From contig CAYLLA010000007.1 of assembly GCA_964384555.1 (NCBI GenBank), positions 1 to 50,889 of the forward strand: a stretch of DNA of 50,889 bases, in the 5' to 3' direction. The first letter of the stretch is position 1, and each line of letters opens with the position of its first letter. The position numbers were made by a program, and so were the translations under genes. Below the pieces are notes generated by a model, which was not told the DNA's origin, made no database searches, and saw only the letters and a list, made by a program, of their open reading frames with translations. The DNA is from CAG-390 sp964384555. Its GTDB lineage: Bacteria > Bacillota > Clostridia > Oscillospirales > CAG-272. Shown here one piece after another: positions 24,784 through 32,536 of this stretch.

Positions 24784-25461
24784 ATGACATACGTTATGTC
24801 CTGCCTTAACGGCGCATATTCAGATCTGTTGCGCATGCTTGAGCGCATATCCTTTGGCAGCCGAGATGTGCTTTTTCTCCTCGGCGATATATCCGACAGC
24901 GGAGACGAGCCGATGGAGCTTATCGACGATCTTTCCTGCCGTGAGAATATCTGGCCCGTTAAGGGCGACAGAGATGCCGCGACTTATAAGATGCTTGGCG
25001 GCTTTGCCCGCATGCTTGAGAGCGGCGAGTCACCGAGCCAAGATTTTATTCTTGAGATGAACGAATGGGCATCCGGCGGCGGCAGGGTAGCGCTTGACGG
25101 CTTTCGCGCACTTGATGCGGATATGCGCGAGGGCGCGCTTGATTATCTTGCCGATATGGCGGAATACGATACCGTTCATGTTGGAGATGTGGATTATCTT
25201 TTGGTGCACACGGGCATCAGCGGCTACTGCGAGGGGCGGGATCTTGACAGCTACCCCGAGGGCGCATTTTATGCCGATGGTGATGTTGTGCGCAGCTACC
25301 CCGGCATGGTAACGGTGGTCGGCTCGGGGGATATCACCGAATTTACAAAAGATACCCGCATACGCCGCGGCGATGGCTATATCGGCATCGATTGCGGTGT
25401 TGGTCGCGGCGGGCGGCTTGCCTGCCTCTGCCTTGATAACGGAGAGGAATATTATATCTGA
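24784..25461 (+). CDS. Degenerate metallophosphoesterase-fold protein (pseudoenzyme)
   Basis: The 225-residue protein follows the clostridial Ser/Thr-phosphatase-like metallophosphoesterases along its whole length, but several metal ligands are changed. The D-x-H-G motif is CLNG, G-D-x-x-D-R-G is GDISDSG, G-N-H-E is GDRD and G-H-T is GSGD. Only LLVHTG, one Asp pair and the closing IGIDCGVGRGGRLACLCLD remain. It probably lacks phosphatase activity and may bind a partner or ligand. GGAGGT lies four bases before the ATG. The last base of its TGA is the first base of the rlmD-like start. Confidence 0.75.
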   Translation: MTYVMSCLNGAYSDLLRMLERISFGSRDVLFLLGDISDSGDEPMELIDDLSCRENIWPVKGDRDAATYKMLGGFARMLESGESPSQDFILEMNEWASGGGRVALDGFRALDADMREGALDYLADMAEYDTVHVGDVDYLLVHTGISGYCEGRDLDSYPEGAFYADGDVVRSYPGMVTVVGSGDITEFTKDTRIRRGDGYIGIDCGVGRGGRLACLCLDNGEEYYI

Positions 25462-26858
25462 TGCGTAAAAATGACGTGATAGAGCTTGATATCGAGTCGA
25501 TATCAAATCTCGGCTACGGCGTGGGCAGAGTTCCCGTCGGTTCGGGGCAGGGAGGCATGGTCGTTTTCGTCCCCGGCACCGTCGGCGGTGACCGCGCTCG
25601 CGTGAAGATCATAAAGACCACAAAAAGCTATTGCGTGGCAAGGCTTGAGGAGCTGATATCGCTCTCCCCCGACCGTGCCGCCGCGCCATTCTGCACAGCG
25701 CCCGCCACCTGCGGCGGGTGCGTGTATCGCCATCTCGATTATCGGCGCGAGCTTGAGCTTAAGCGCGATGGCGTGGAGATGGAGTTTCGCAAGGCGGGCC
25801 TTGCGGACGTTGTTGTCTCCCCGGTCAGCTTTGTGACGGATGGCGACGGCGCACCCAAAACGAGCGGCTATCGCAACAAGGCGCAGTATAGGTTCACAAA
25901 GACCAAAAACGGCATCCGCGCGGGCTTTTACGCCAACGGCACGCACCGCGTAGCGGGATTTGAGGAGCAGTGCTCCCTCCACCCTCGTATATTTTGCGAT
26001 ATCACACGCACTTTTTGCGGCATTGCCGATCGCCGAGGGCTGACTGTCTATGATGAGGAGAGCGGCCGGGGGCTTTTGCGGCACCTTTACCTGCGCCACG
26101 GCGCGGGGAGCGGCGAGGTCGAGGTAACGATAGTTATAAACGGTAACGATCTGCCGCATGCGGGTGAGATAGCCGAGGAGCTTTGCCGCGCCCACCCCGA
26201 GATATGCGGTGTGATCCTCAATATCAATCGCGGCAATACAAATGTAATTACAGGTCGCGAGTACCGCACCGTGCGGGGGCGGCCGTATCTTTACGATAAC
26301 TTTTGCGGCCTTGAGCTTGAGGTGTCTCCCGCGGCCTTTTACCAGGTAAATCATGATGCGGCGGAGCTGCTTTGCCGTACCGCGGCGGGACTGCTTGGGG
26401 ATGCCGAAAAGGACATGCGCCTGCTTGATCTTTATTGCGGAATCGGCACTATCGGACTTTCGATGTCGGACAGATGCGCGGAGCTGTGCGGTGTGGAGAT
26501 AGTGCCGGAATCTGTCGAGTGCGCCAAGCGCAACGCCGCGCGCAACGGAGTGCAAAATGCAAGGTTCGTTTGCGCGGATTCGGCACGCGGCGCGGATGAT
26601 ATGCTTTTTGCGGCGGGATACATACCGGATGTCGTTGTGCTCGATCCGCCGCGCAAGGGCTGCTCCCCCGAGCTTATCGAGTCGCTTGACCGCGCGGGGA
26701 TAAAAAAGATACTCTACATATCCTGTAATCCCGCGACCCTCGCCCGCGATGCCGCAGAGCTTTGCCGCCGCGGCTATGCTATCGGCACGGCTCACCCGGT
26801 CGATCTTTTCCCGCGCACTGGACATGTCGAGAGTGTCGTTTGTCTCACACGAAAATGA
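25461..26858 (+). CDS. rlmD: 23S rRNA (uracil-C5)-methyltransferase, RlmD/RumA type
   Basis: The 465-residue protein has a TRAM domain (residues 1-60), a [4Fe-4S] site (CTAPATCGGCVYR) and a central RNA-binding part. A SAM fold follows with LDLYCGIGTIGLS, VVLDPPRKGCSPE and ILYISCNPATLARD, which includes the catalytic Cys of SCNPATL. It should methylate U1939 or U747 of 23S rRNA. It ends HVESVVCLTRK, the normal end for members without a C-terminal extension. It shares one base with the preceding gene. A C-terminal fragment of a second, extended homologue lies at 29400. Confidence 0.92.
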   Translation: MRKNDVIELDIESISNLGYGVGRVPVGSGQGGMVVFVPGTVGGDRARVKIIKTTKSYCVARLEELISLSPDRAAAPFCTAPATCGGCVYRHLDYRRELELKRDGVEMEFRKAGLADVVVSPVSFVTDGDGAPKTSGYRNKAQYRFTKTKNGIRAGFYANGTHRVAGFEEQCSLHPRIFCDITRTFCGIADRRGLTVYDEESGRGLLRHLYLRHGAGSGEVEVTIVINGNDLPHAGEIAEELCRAHPEICGVILNINRGNTNVITGREYRTVRGRPYLYDNFCGLELEVSPAAFYQVNHDAAELLCRTAAGLLGDAEKDMRLLDLYCGIGTIGLSMSDRCAELCGVEIVPESVECAKRNAARNGVQNARFVCADSARGADDMLFAAGYIPDVVVLDPPRKGCSPELIESLDRAGIKKILYISCNPATLARDAAELCRRGYAIGTAHPVDLFPRTGHVESVVCLTRK

Positions 26859-27061
26859 GCCAAAATCGGCTTGAAATAGGCAAAATTGAGCCTTTTTGAG
26901 CAATTTGAAGAGAAAAACTCAAAAAACTTGTATTCAAAAACAAAAATTACCTTATTTTTGCAGTGGGACAAATCATGATTTTGAGCAAAACTCAAATTTA
27001 GCTTTTACAGCAGTACGGTATAACATATCGAAGAAAATATATAAAAACAAAGGAGAAGTTT
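26859..27061. other. A/T-rich junction with TTGAG inverted repeats
   Basis: This 203-base gap begins the A+T-rich island. Two inverted repeats use the same core: TTTTTGAG/CTCAAAAA at 26893-26925 and TTTGAG/CTCAAA at 26980-26996, with further single TTGAG copies. No promoter with both elements is clear; TATAAC at 27019 may be the -10 of the endonuclease gene. An AAAGGAGA binding site ends the segment. Confidence 0.45.
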
Positions 27062-27841
27062 ATGCTTTACATTCACGAGAGTAATCTTCAAACAAAAATA
27101 AGAACGAACTACAAAGACAAAGCTACAGAAATTCAAAACTTGTACGATACAGTGTATTTGCCGATGCGAACAGAAATATCTTCTATTACTTTTTCAGAGG
27201 CAAATCCCGATGCTTTTGTCAGAGCAACCGAGATTTTTAATGCTTATTATGATTTCTTAAACGCATTTTCAGCCGCACACGGTATATCATCACAATCAAA
27301 ATTCGCATCTACATTTCTAGAAGAAATGAGTGCCTACCTCTGCAAGGATTTACCTGATATTGTTTCGAATACACTGGGTGTATTTAATAAAGGCATTTAT
27401 GCGGGTTTGAAAATTGATGGAAATCGTCACATTGAAATTATTAAAAAAGATGTCGATTTTTGTATTGGCAAAAAGGTTACTATCACAATAGACAATCAAC
27501 AGCCAACAACGTTGATACTTCCCGTTGTGGCTGTTGAAGTCAAAACCTATTTAGATGCTACGATGTTTGGAGAAGTTAAGTCATCAAGCAAATCAATAAA
27601 GAGTGCCTCTCCAAATTCTCGTACATATGTACTTATGGGACACAAGAATTTAGCAGACGAACATATTATCGCCGCAAGGCAAGATTCTGTGCTAAATGAA
27701 ATATTCGTATTAAGAGCCAACGAACATTCGCCAATGGATGCAACTACAATATTTGATTATTGGAAAGAAATAAACACTGCAATTTCTGAACTTGCAAACG
27801 ATGATGGGATTCATGTCCCTGGCAGATTGTTAAATCCGTGA
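27062..27841 (+). CDS. Type II restriction endonuclease, PD-(D/E)XK type
   Basis: The 259-residue protein has a PD-(D/E)XK-type active site: Asp132 in KKDVDFCIG, then, after a strand pair, Glu159 and Lys161 in VAVEVKTYLD. The N-terminal half is helical. Its assignment rests on this motif and on the tail-to-tail C5 methyltransferase, which ends 12 bases inside it. It may belong to the Bpu10I group, but this is a weak memory-based match and the target sequence is unknown. Codon use is A+T-rich, unlike the flanking genes, which suggests recent transfer. AAAGGAG precedes the ATG. Confidence 0.75.
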   Translation: MLYIHESNLQTKIRTNYKDKATEIQNLYDTVYLPMRTEISSITFSEANPDAFVRATEIFNAYYDFLNAFSAAHGISSQSKFASTFLEEMSAYLCKDLPDIVSNTLGVFNKGIYAGLKIDGNRHIEIIKKDVDFCIGKKVTITIDNQQPTTLILPVVAVEVKTYLDATMFGEVKSSSKSIKSASPNSRTYVLMGHKNLADEHIIAARQDSVLNEIFVLRANEHSPMDATTIFDYWKEINTAISELANDDGIHVPGRLLNP

Positions 27842-29164
27842 TAAATATTGAATGAGTTTTTCTGCTATTGCTTTTGCCAAAAGAGGAGGTACAGCGTTTC
27901 CTATTTGCTGATATTGCGACAGATTCTTTTCCCAAGACATAGTTGTTCTTTTCCCAAGGAAAACATAGTCATCGGGGAACGATTGCAACCGTGCCCCTTC
28001 TCTTGCCGTATAATTGCGGTTAAGATAAGGGTGCACGAAATTACTTTGGAAACTTGCGGGAATGGTGGGAGATGGCTTGTCGGGGAAAGGTCTCATGTTG
28101 TTTTGCGAATAAACTTTTCCGCTGATTTTTGTTGCGTCTCCACGTTGTCTTTGTTGATATTCTTCAGCCACATCGGCAACTGATTCGCCAAAACCTATAT
28201 GACTAAATCTTTCTATCAATCTAGGCGTATGACGCATTGTTACATGATTGTGCAAAACAGAACAGTTGCCCCTTGCCCATATTTGGTATTCAGTGGTAGG
28301 TTTTGTATCGTAGGAGGATTCCTCGTTTCCTTCTCCTGCCTGTATTTGGGGTAAATCCATTATAGCATCACGGATAGTAATTTGCTCATTTCCAAACAAA
28401 AAGCCACGCGGTTCTAACGCTTCTTTGTTGTAAACAATATCTTTTCTTAAACCGATAAAGAACACACGAATTCTCGATTGGGGAACACCAAACTCTGCGG
28501 CATTTAATTGGAAAATTTCCACATTGTATCCTGCTTTGTTGTATTCCTTGAGAATAACATCTTTTACCAACTCCCCGCTTTTTGTTACCATTGATAAAAT
28601 TCCCGATACATTTTCCATTACAAAGAATTTAGGACTATAATGTTTAACAAAACGCACAAAATCCATAAACAAGCTATTACGAGGATCGTTTTTATCTCGG
28701 TTTCCGCTTAAAGAAAAGCCTTGGCAAGGCGGTCCGCCTATAATTCCGTCTATGATGGTTGATGGAGCAAGAAGGTTATTGAAGTCAAATATTTGAGTTA
28801 TGTCCTGCGTTACAACTTTTGTATGAGCATGATTATGAGCGTACGTTTCGGCTGCCCAAGCATCTCTTTCTACCGCAAGGGGAATATTAAATCCTGCCAT
28901 TTCAAATCCAAGGCTCAAGCCACCGCATCCTGCAAATAAATCAATTACATTCAAAGTATTTATTCCAGATGTAAATTCAAGTATATCGTTCGGAGTACAG
29001 GAGAGAAAACTGCATATTTTTTCTATACTTTCCATTGATATGTACTCGCTTCGCTTCAAGCGAGTTAAAATATTAGCGGAAACACCTGCGCCCTTAATCA
29101 GTTCATTTTGAGATATTTTTTTATCAATTAACAAGTGAAATAGTTTATCGTAACAAATAGCCAT
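27830..29164 (-). CDS. DNA (cytosine-5)-methyltransferase with N-terminal HTH
   Basis: The 444-residue protein begins with an XRE-like helix-turn-helix (about residues 5-65, with ISQNELIKGAGVSANILTRL). C5 methyltransferase motifs then follow in order: IDLFAGCGGLSLGF (I), GGPPCQGFSLSG (IV, catalytic Cys), ENVSG (VI), QSRIRVFFIG (VIII) and QIGNAVPPLLAKAIA (X). It should protect host DNA from the neighbouring endonuclease. Like M.SsoII-type enzymes, the HTH may repress the gene's own promoter; a palindrome sits in that promoter. The ATG at 29164 has GAGGAG seven bases upstream; a longer frame from 29314 crosses the promoter. Confidence 0.92.
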   Translation of the reverse strand: MAICYDKLFHLLIDKKISQNELIKGAGVSANILTRLKRSEYISMESIEKICSFLSCTPNDILEFTSGINTLNVIDLFAGCGGLSLGFEMAGFNIPLAVERDAWAAETYAHNHAHTKVVTQDITQIFDFNNLLAPSTIIDGIIGGPPCQGFSLSGNRDKNDPRNSLFMDFVRFVKHYSPKFFVMENVSGILSMVTKSGELVKDVILKEYNKAGYNVEIFQLNAAEFGVPQSRIRVFFIGLRKDIVYNKEALEPRGFLFGNEQITIRDAIMDLPQIQAGEGNEESSYDTKPTTEYQIWARGNCSVLHNHVTMRHTPRLIERFSHIGFGESVADVAEEYQQRQRGDATKISGKVYSQNNMRPFPDKPSPTIPASFQSNFVHPYLNRNYTAREGARLQSFPDDYVFLGKRTTMSWEKNLSQYQQIGNAVPPLLAKAIAEKLIQYLSRI

Positions 29165-29204
29165 TTTTAATCTCCTCTCATGATATAGCATCACGATATA
29201 ATAT

Positions 29205-29233
29205 ATTTTATCACGAAATCGTGAAAATGTCAA
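29205..29233 (-). promoter_or_regulatory. Methyltransferase promoter with palindromic operator
   Basis: On the minus strand TTGACA (29233-29228), a 17-base spacer and TAAAAT (29210-29205) form a near-consensus promoter. The spacer contains the perfect palindrome TCACGATTTCGTGA (29224-29211), touching the -10. A further TCGTGA half-site lies downstream at 29196-29191. The arrangement suits autorepression by the HTH of the methyltransferase. Confidence 0.75.
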
Positions 29234-29399
29234 CTGTTTTAGTGAAGAACATGAAACATTTTTTGGGATTTGATATGTTCCCTTTAACAAGAACAAATTA
29301 AGCGAAATCATCAAAAATTTTGGGATTTAGGGACAAGTTTTACTTTCCCCCCCTTTAAAATATACCTTTTGGCTTTACAATCCCCGTTTTTAGCTGGTT

Positions 29400-29753
29400 T
29401 TGAGACCTTTTGGAGTCTTGACCCATGTTGAGACGGTCGTCTTGCTTTCCAATGGAGAGGTCGACTCGAAAAAGGTGCGTGTGGAGTTCTCTTTGGAAGA
29501 TATGGATATGTCAGATTTTCAGGACAGTGCAACCTACACACAGATTAAGGACTATGTGTTGGAACACAGCGGATTAAAGGTTTCTAACCTGTATATTTCT
29601 CAGATTAAACGGAAGTGTGGAATTGAGGTTGGAAAGAATTACAATCTGCCGAAGTCCGAAGATAGTAGACAACCACAGTGTCCACCAGAGAAAGAGAAAG
29701 CAATTAAAGATGCCTTTGATTATTTTGGATTGATATACCTAAGACGGAACTGA
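29400..29753 (+). pseudogene. C-terminal fragment of an extended RlmD/RumA-type methyltransferase
   Basis: The 117-residue frame begins with THVETVVLL, the motif that ends the catalytic part of RlmD-like proteins. It continues with SNGEVDSKKVRVEFSLEDMD, then VSNLYISQIKRKCG, NYNLPKSEDSRQPQCPPEKE and DYFGLI. From memory this is the C-terminal extension found on many RumA-type proteins of Lachnospiraceae. No SAM or TRAM part precedes it and there is no good start or binding site, so it is a remnant, or possibly a stand-alone small protein. It lies just beyond the methyltransferase promoter. Confidence 0.65.
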
Positions 29754-29775
29754 GAATAACTTTCAGTAGGAAATA

Positions 29776-30286
29776 ATGCAGATAAAATTTGAAAACATCA
29801 TCCTCCGTGATATGATAGAGTCCGACATTGAGGACTATGTGCGTTGGTTTACTACCGAAACCGAGTGGTCGAACACTGATGCACCGTGGGAGCCTATCGA
29901 ATCGGACGAAGAAACCGAGCGTACATCTTGGCATGAATACTATGAGTCCGTGAAAAATCTTCCCGACGATGTTCGCCGCCCCAAATTTGAAATTGAATGG
30001 AACGGCAGACACATTGGATGGCTACCGTGCTGTCGGTATGTGCAGTGTTGCCAAATGCTATTCTACCTTCTCTTGCTCGGATACTGGAGTATATGAGGAT
30101 TTTTACATCGAACCGGCTTTCCGTGGCAAAGGCATTGCTCGGAAATTGGCACAGGCGGCACAGGCTTGGTGTATGGAAAACGGTATATCGAGCTTAACGG
30201 TATGCTGTGCGCCGTGTGATGAAAGGATGTATCAAGCCCTTGGCTTTGACGCCCACTTGGGTACGACCCTCGCGCACATTGAATAA
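29776..30286 (+). pseudogene. Chimeric, frameshifted GNAT acetyltransferase pseudogene
   Basis: From the ATG at 29776 the first frame reads as the N-terminal half of a GNAT (ENIILRDMIESDIEDYVRWF to FEIEWNGRHIGW). Near 30013 similarity stops. The +1 frame then reads as the C-terminal half of a different GNAT: STFSCSDTGVYEDFYIEPAF with the RGKGIARKLAQAA acetyl-CoA loop, and MYQALGF. The halves resemble separate families, so a deletion or recombination joined two neighbouring genes out of frame. An intact product is not expected. Confidence 0.7.
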
Positions 30287-30295
30287 CTGACACAA

Positions 30296-30369
30296 GGCGG
30301 CAATTCGGTTCGCCAAGGCGAATGAATTGCCGATGGCATGAATTGCGCTAAGGCGAATGAATTGCCGCC
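30296..30369. repeat. Palindromic repeat element with two direct copies
   Basis: GGCGGCAATTC (30296-30306) and GAATTGCCGCC (30359-30369) bound the element. Inside, a 25-base unit starting AAGGCGAATGAATTGCCG occurs at 30315 and 30350 with only two differences (35-base period), and TTCGCC-A-AGGCGAA forms an inner palindrome. It resembles dispersed REP- or MITE-like repeats and lies immediately before a terminator. Confidence 0.65.
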
Positions 30370-30384
30370 GGCATCGATCTATCA

Positions 30385-30427
30385 AAAAGGCTCTCTCGGC
30401 CATCTACCGCTCGAGAGAGCCTTTTTT
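30385..30427 (+). terminator. Rho-independent terminator closing the island
   Basis: AAAAGGCTCTCTCG and CGAGAGAGCCTTTT pair around a 13-base loop and end in a T-run (30421-30427). Confidence 0.85.
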
Positions 30428-30516
30428 CTTGCCTATAAAAATGATACTTACAAAACCATCCCACGCGGTCTGCCTGTAACCATTGGTTGAAATGCTCGTT
30501 TTGTCGGCGTTCTCTA

Positions 30517-30545
30517 TTGCTTGTATTGTTGATCTGTGCTATAAT
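30517..30545 (+). promoter_or_regulatory. Promoter of the ABC exporter operon
   Basis: TTGCTT (30517-30522), a 17-base spacer and TATAAT (30540-30545) are followed at 30554-30567 by the palindrome GCAAATGCGTTTGC, placed where a repressor could block transcription. A second TATAAT at 30631 lacks a -35. Confidence 0.6.
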
Positions 30546-30688
30546 TAAAACAAGCAAATGCGTTTGCAATGAATAAAAAAATCAAACAGTACACGATTTG
30601 TTAACAATATATATATATATAATTAGCGTGTATAATGGTTTTAGTCATAGCGGGCGCGGCCCGGACAAAACGATTCATTGGAGGACAC

Positions 30689-32536
30689 ATGAAGACAAAA
30701 ACAGAAAAAAGACAAAAGAAAGAAAAGAAAAAGCGCAAGATCTCGGTGGGGCGGGCATTCGAGAACAACCTTTTTGCCATCAAGCTGATGGCAAAGACCG
30801 CCCCGATATTTACATTCACCTATTTCGGGCGGAGTATCGTAGGTGCCGCGCTTAACTTTTTTACAACTACATACCTTTTCAGAATGATAATCAACAGCCT
30901 CTCTCTCGGCGAGCCGAAGGAGCATATAATTGCATACATTTTGTGTATAGGCTCGTTTGATTTGGCGTTTGGTCTTTTTACAATGTGGCTCAGCGGATTT
31001 ATATATCCGCGTCAGTATCAAAAAATAGCCGAAAAACTCGTGGCAATGCTCTATGAAAAAGCGGCACAGGTCGAGCTTGCCTGCTATGAGACACCGGAAT
31101 TCTACGACAAATATGTAAGGGCAATGGATGTCGGCGTTGATAGAATGTACGACGTGATATATACGCTCGACGGTCTTATTTGGAGAACGACGGCGCTGTT
31201 TACCAATTCCGTAATGCTGTTTATTATTGACCCGTGGCTTATCGTGTTCGGGCTCGTTCCGCTTTTGCTCGGATTCGTCAAGCGAGCGGATAATAAGCTC
31301 AAGCACGATTGCGATGCGGAAATAAAGCCCCTCAACAGAAAAAAGAAATATGTACAAAGATGCTTTTATCTTACCGATTACGCCAAGGAGATGCGATTGA
31401 CGGAAATGTACAAGCAGCTCTGGCGCGAATGGGATGAAAGCTTTAAACAGTATAAAAAGACCTATCAAAAATACGGCTTTAAGCGCGCAGCCATCGGCTT
31501 TGTGCAAAAGATCGGTATGGAGGTCGTGGTCATCCTCGGTTCAACCTTTTATGCCGTCTATAACACCGTAGTGAGCGCTCGTATGCTTCCCGGTGATTGC
31601 CTCGTTGTAATAAATTCCATTTCCGAAATATCGAATAATCTCAATTCCTTCGTTTCAACGCTTGCGGAATTTGATGAGCACGCGCTCTACCTTGAGGACG
31701 TTCGCTTCTTCCTCGCATACGAGCCCAAGATCAAGTCGCCCGAGAATGCACCGCCGGCAAAGGGCGACGATATAAGCCTTGAGAATGTTAGCTTTTTATA
31801 CGTCGGAAGCGAGGAAAAAGCGGTCGATAATGTAAGCCTTACCATCAAAAAAGGGGAGAGGATAGCGCTCGTCGGAGCCAACGGCTCCGGCAAGACCACG
31901 CTCGTTAAGCTGCTTTTGCGCCTGTACGACCCGACCGAGGGCAAGGTTTGCCTCGATGGAGTTGACGTGCGTGATTTTGAGGTCGAGTCCTACCGCAGGC
32001 TCTTCGGAACAGTCTTTCAGGATTATAAAAACTTTTCTATGTCGGTCAAGCAAAATATTCTTATGAAGCAAAGCTTTACCGAGGAGGACGAGGCGGCTGT
32101 CATCGAAGCGCTGAAGCAAAGCGGAGCTTACGATAAGGTGATGTCGCTCCCAAAAGGGATCGACACGATACTGACTCGCGAGTTTGACCAAGACGGCGCC
32201 GTGCTTTCGGGTGGCGAAAGTCAAAAGATATCGCTGGCGCGTGTGTTTGCGGGCAAGCGGCAGATAGTCATACTTGACGAGCCCACAAGCGCGCTTGACC
32301 CGATAGCGGAATACAATATGTTTGAAAATATGATGCGAGCCACCGAGGGCAAAACGGTCATATTTATATCTCACCGCCTTTCCGCGGCAACGCTTGCCGA
32401 CCGCGTGCTTTTAATGGACGGTGGCAAGCTTATCGAGTCCGGCACACATGCCGAGCTTATGGCGCAGGGCGGCAAATATGCCGAGATGTTTGAAAAACAG
32501 GCGCAGAATTATCTTTCGGAGGAGGAGCTTGCGTGA
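30689..32536 (+). CDS. ABC exporter half-transporter, subunit 1
   Basis: The 615-residue protein joins a membrane domain with several helices (about residues 30-330) to an ATPase domain. The latter has GANGSGKTTLVK (Walker A), VFQDYKNF (Q-loop), LSGGESQKISLARV (signature), IVILDEPTSALDP (Walker B with catalytic Glu) and FISHRL (switch His). All catalytic residues are intact. The N-terminus is very basic. GGAGG lies four bases before the ATG at 30689; a longer frame from 30635 lacks a site. Its stop shares one base with the next gene, so the two form a heterodimer. The substrate is unknown. Confidence 0.9.
   Translation: MKTKTEKRQKKEKKKRKISVGRAFENNLFAIKLMAKTAPIFTFTYFGRSIVGAALNFFTTTYLFRMIINSLSLGEPKEHIIAYILCIGSFDLAFGLFTMWLSGFIYPRQYQKIAEKLVAMLYEKAAQVELACYETPEFYDKYVRAMDVGVDRMYDVIYTLDGLIWRTTALFTNSVMLFIIDPWLIVFGLVPLLLGFVKRADNKLKHDCDAEIKPLNRKKKYVQRCFYLTDYAKEMRLTEMYKQLWREWDESFKQYKKTYQKYGFKRAAIGFVQKIGMEVVVILGSTFYAVYNTVVSARMLPGDCLVVINSISEISNNLNSFVSTLAEFDEHALYLEDVRFFLAYEPKIKSPENAPPAKGDDISLENVSFLYVGSEEKAVDNVSLTIKKGERIALVGANGSGKTTLVKLLLRLYDPTEGKVCLDGVDVRDFEVESYRRLFGTVFQDYKNFSMSVKQNILMKQSFTEEDEAAVIEALKQSGAYDKVMSLPKGIDTILTREFDQDGAVLSGGESQKISLARVFAGKRQIVILDEPTSALDPIAEYNMFENMMRATEGKTVIFISHRLSAATLADRVLLMDGGKLIESGTHAELMAQGGKYAEMFEKQAQNYLSEEELA

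Noticed and set aside
25503..26903. 466-residue open frame antisense to rlmD
   Set aside because: Same shadow effect; the opposite strand has clear RlmD motifs and a good start.
30606..30623. (AT)n run before the ABC exporter
   Set aside because: Simple A/T repeat in an intergenic region; no evidence of a functional or phase-variable role since it is outside the coding sequence and off the promoter spacing.
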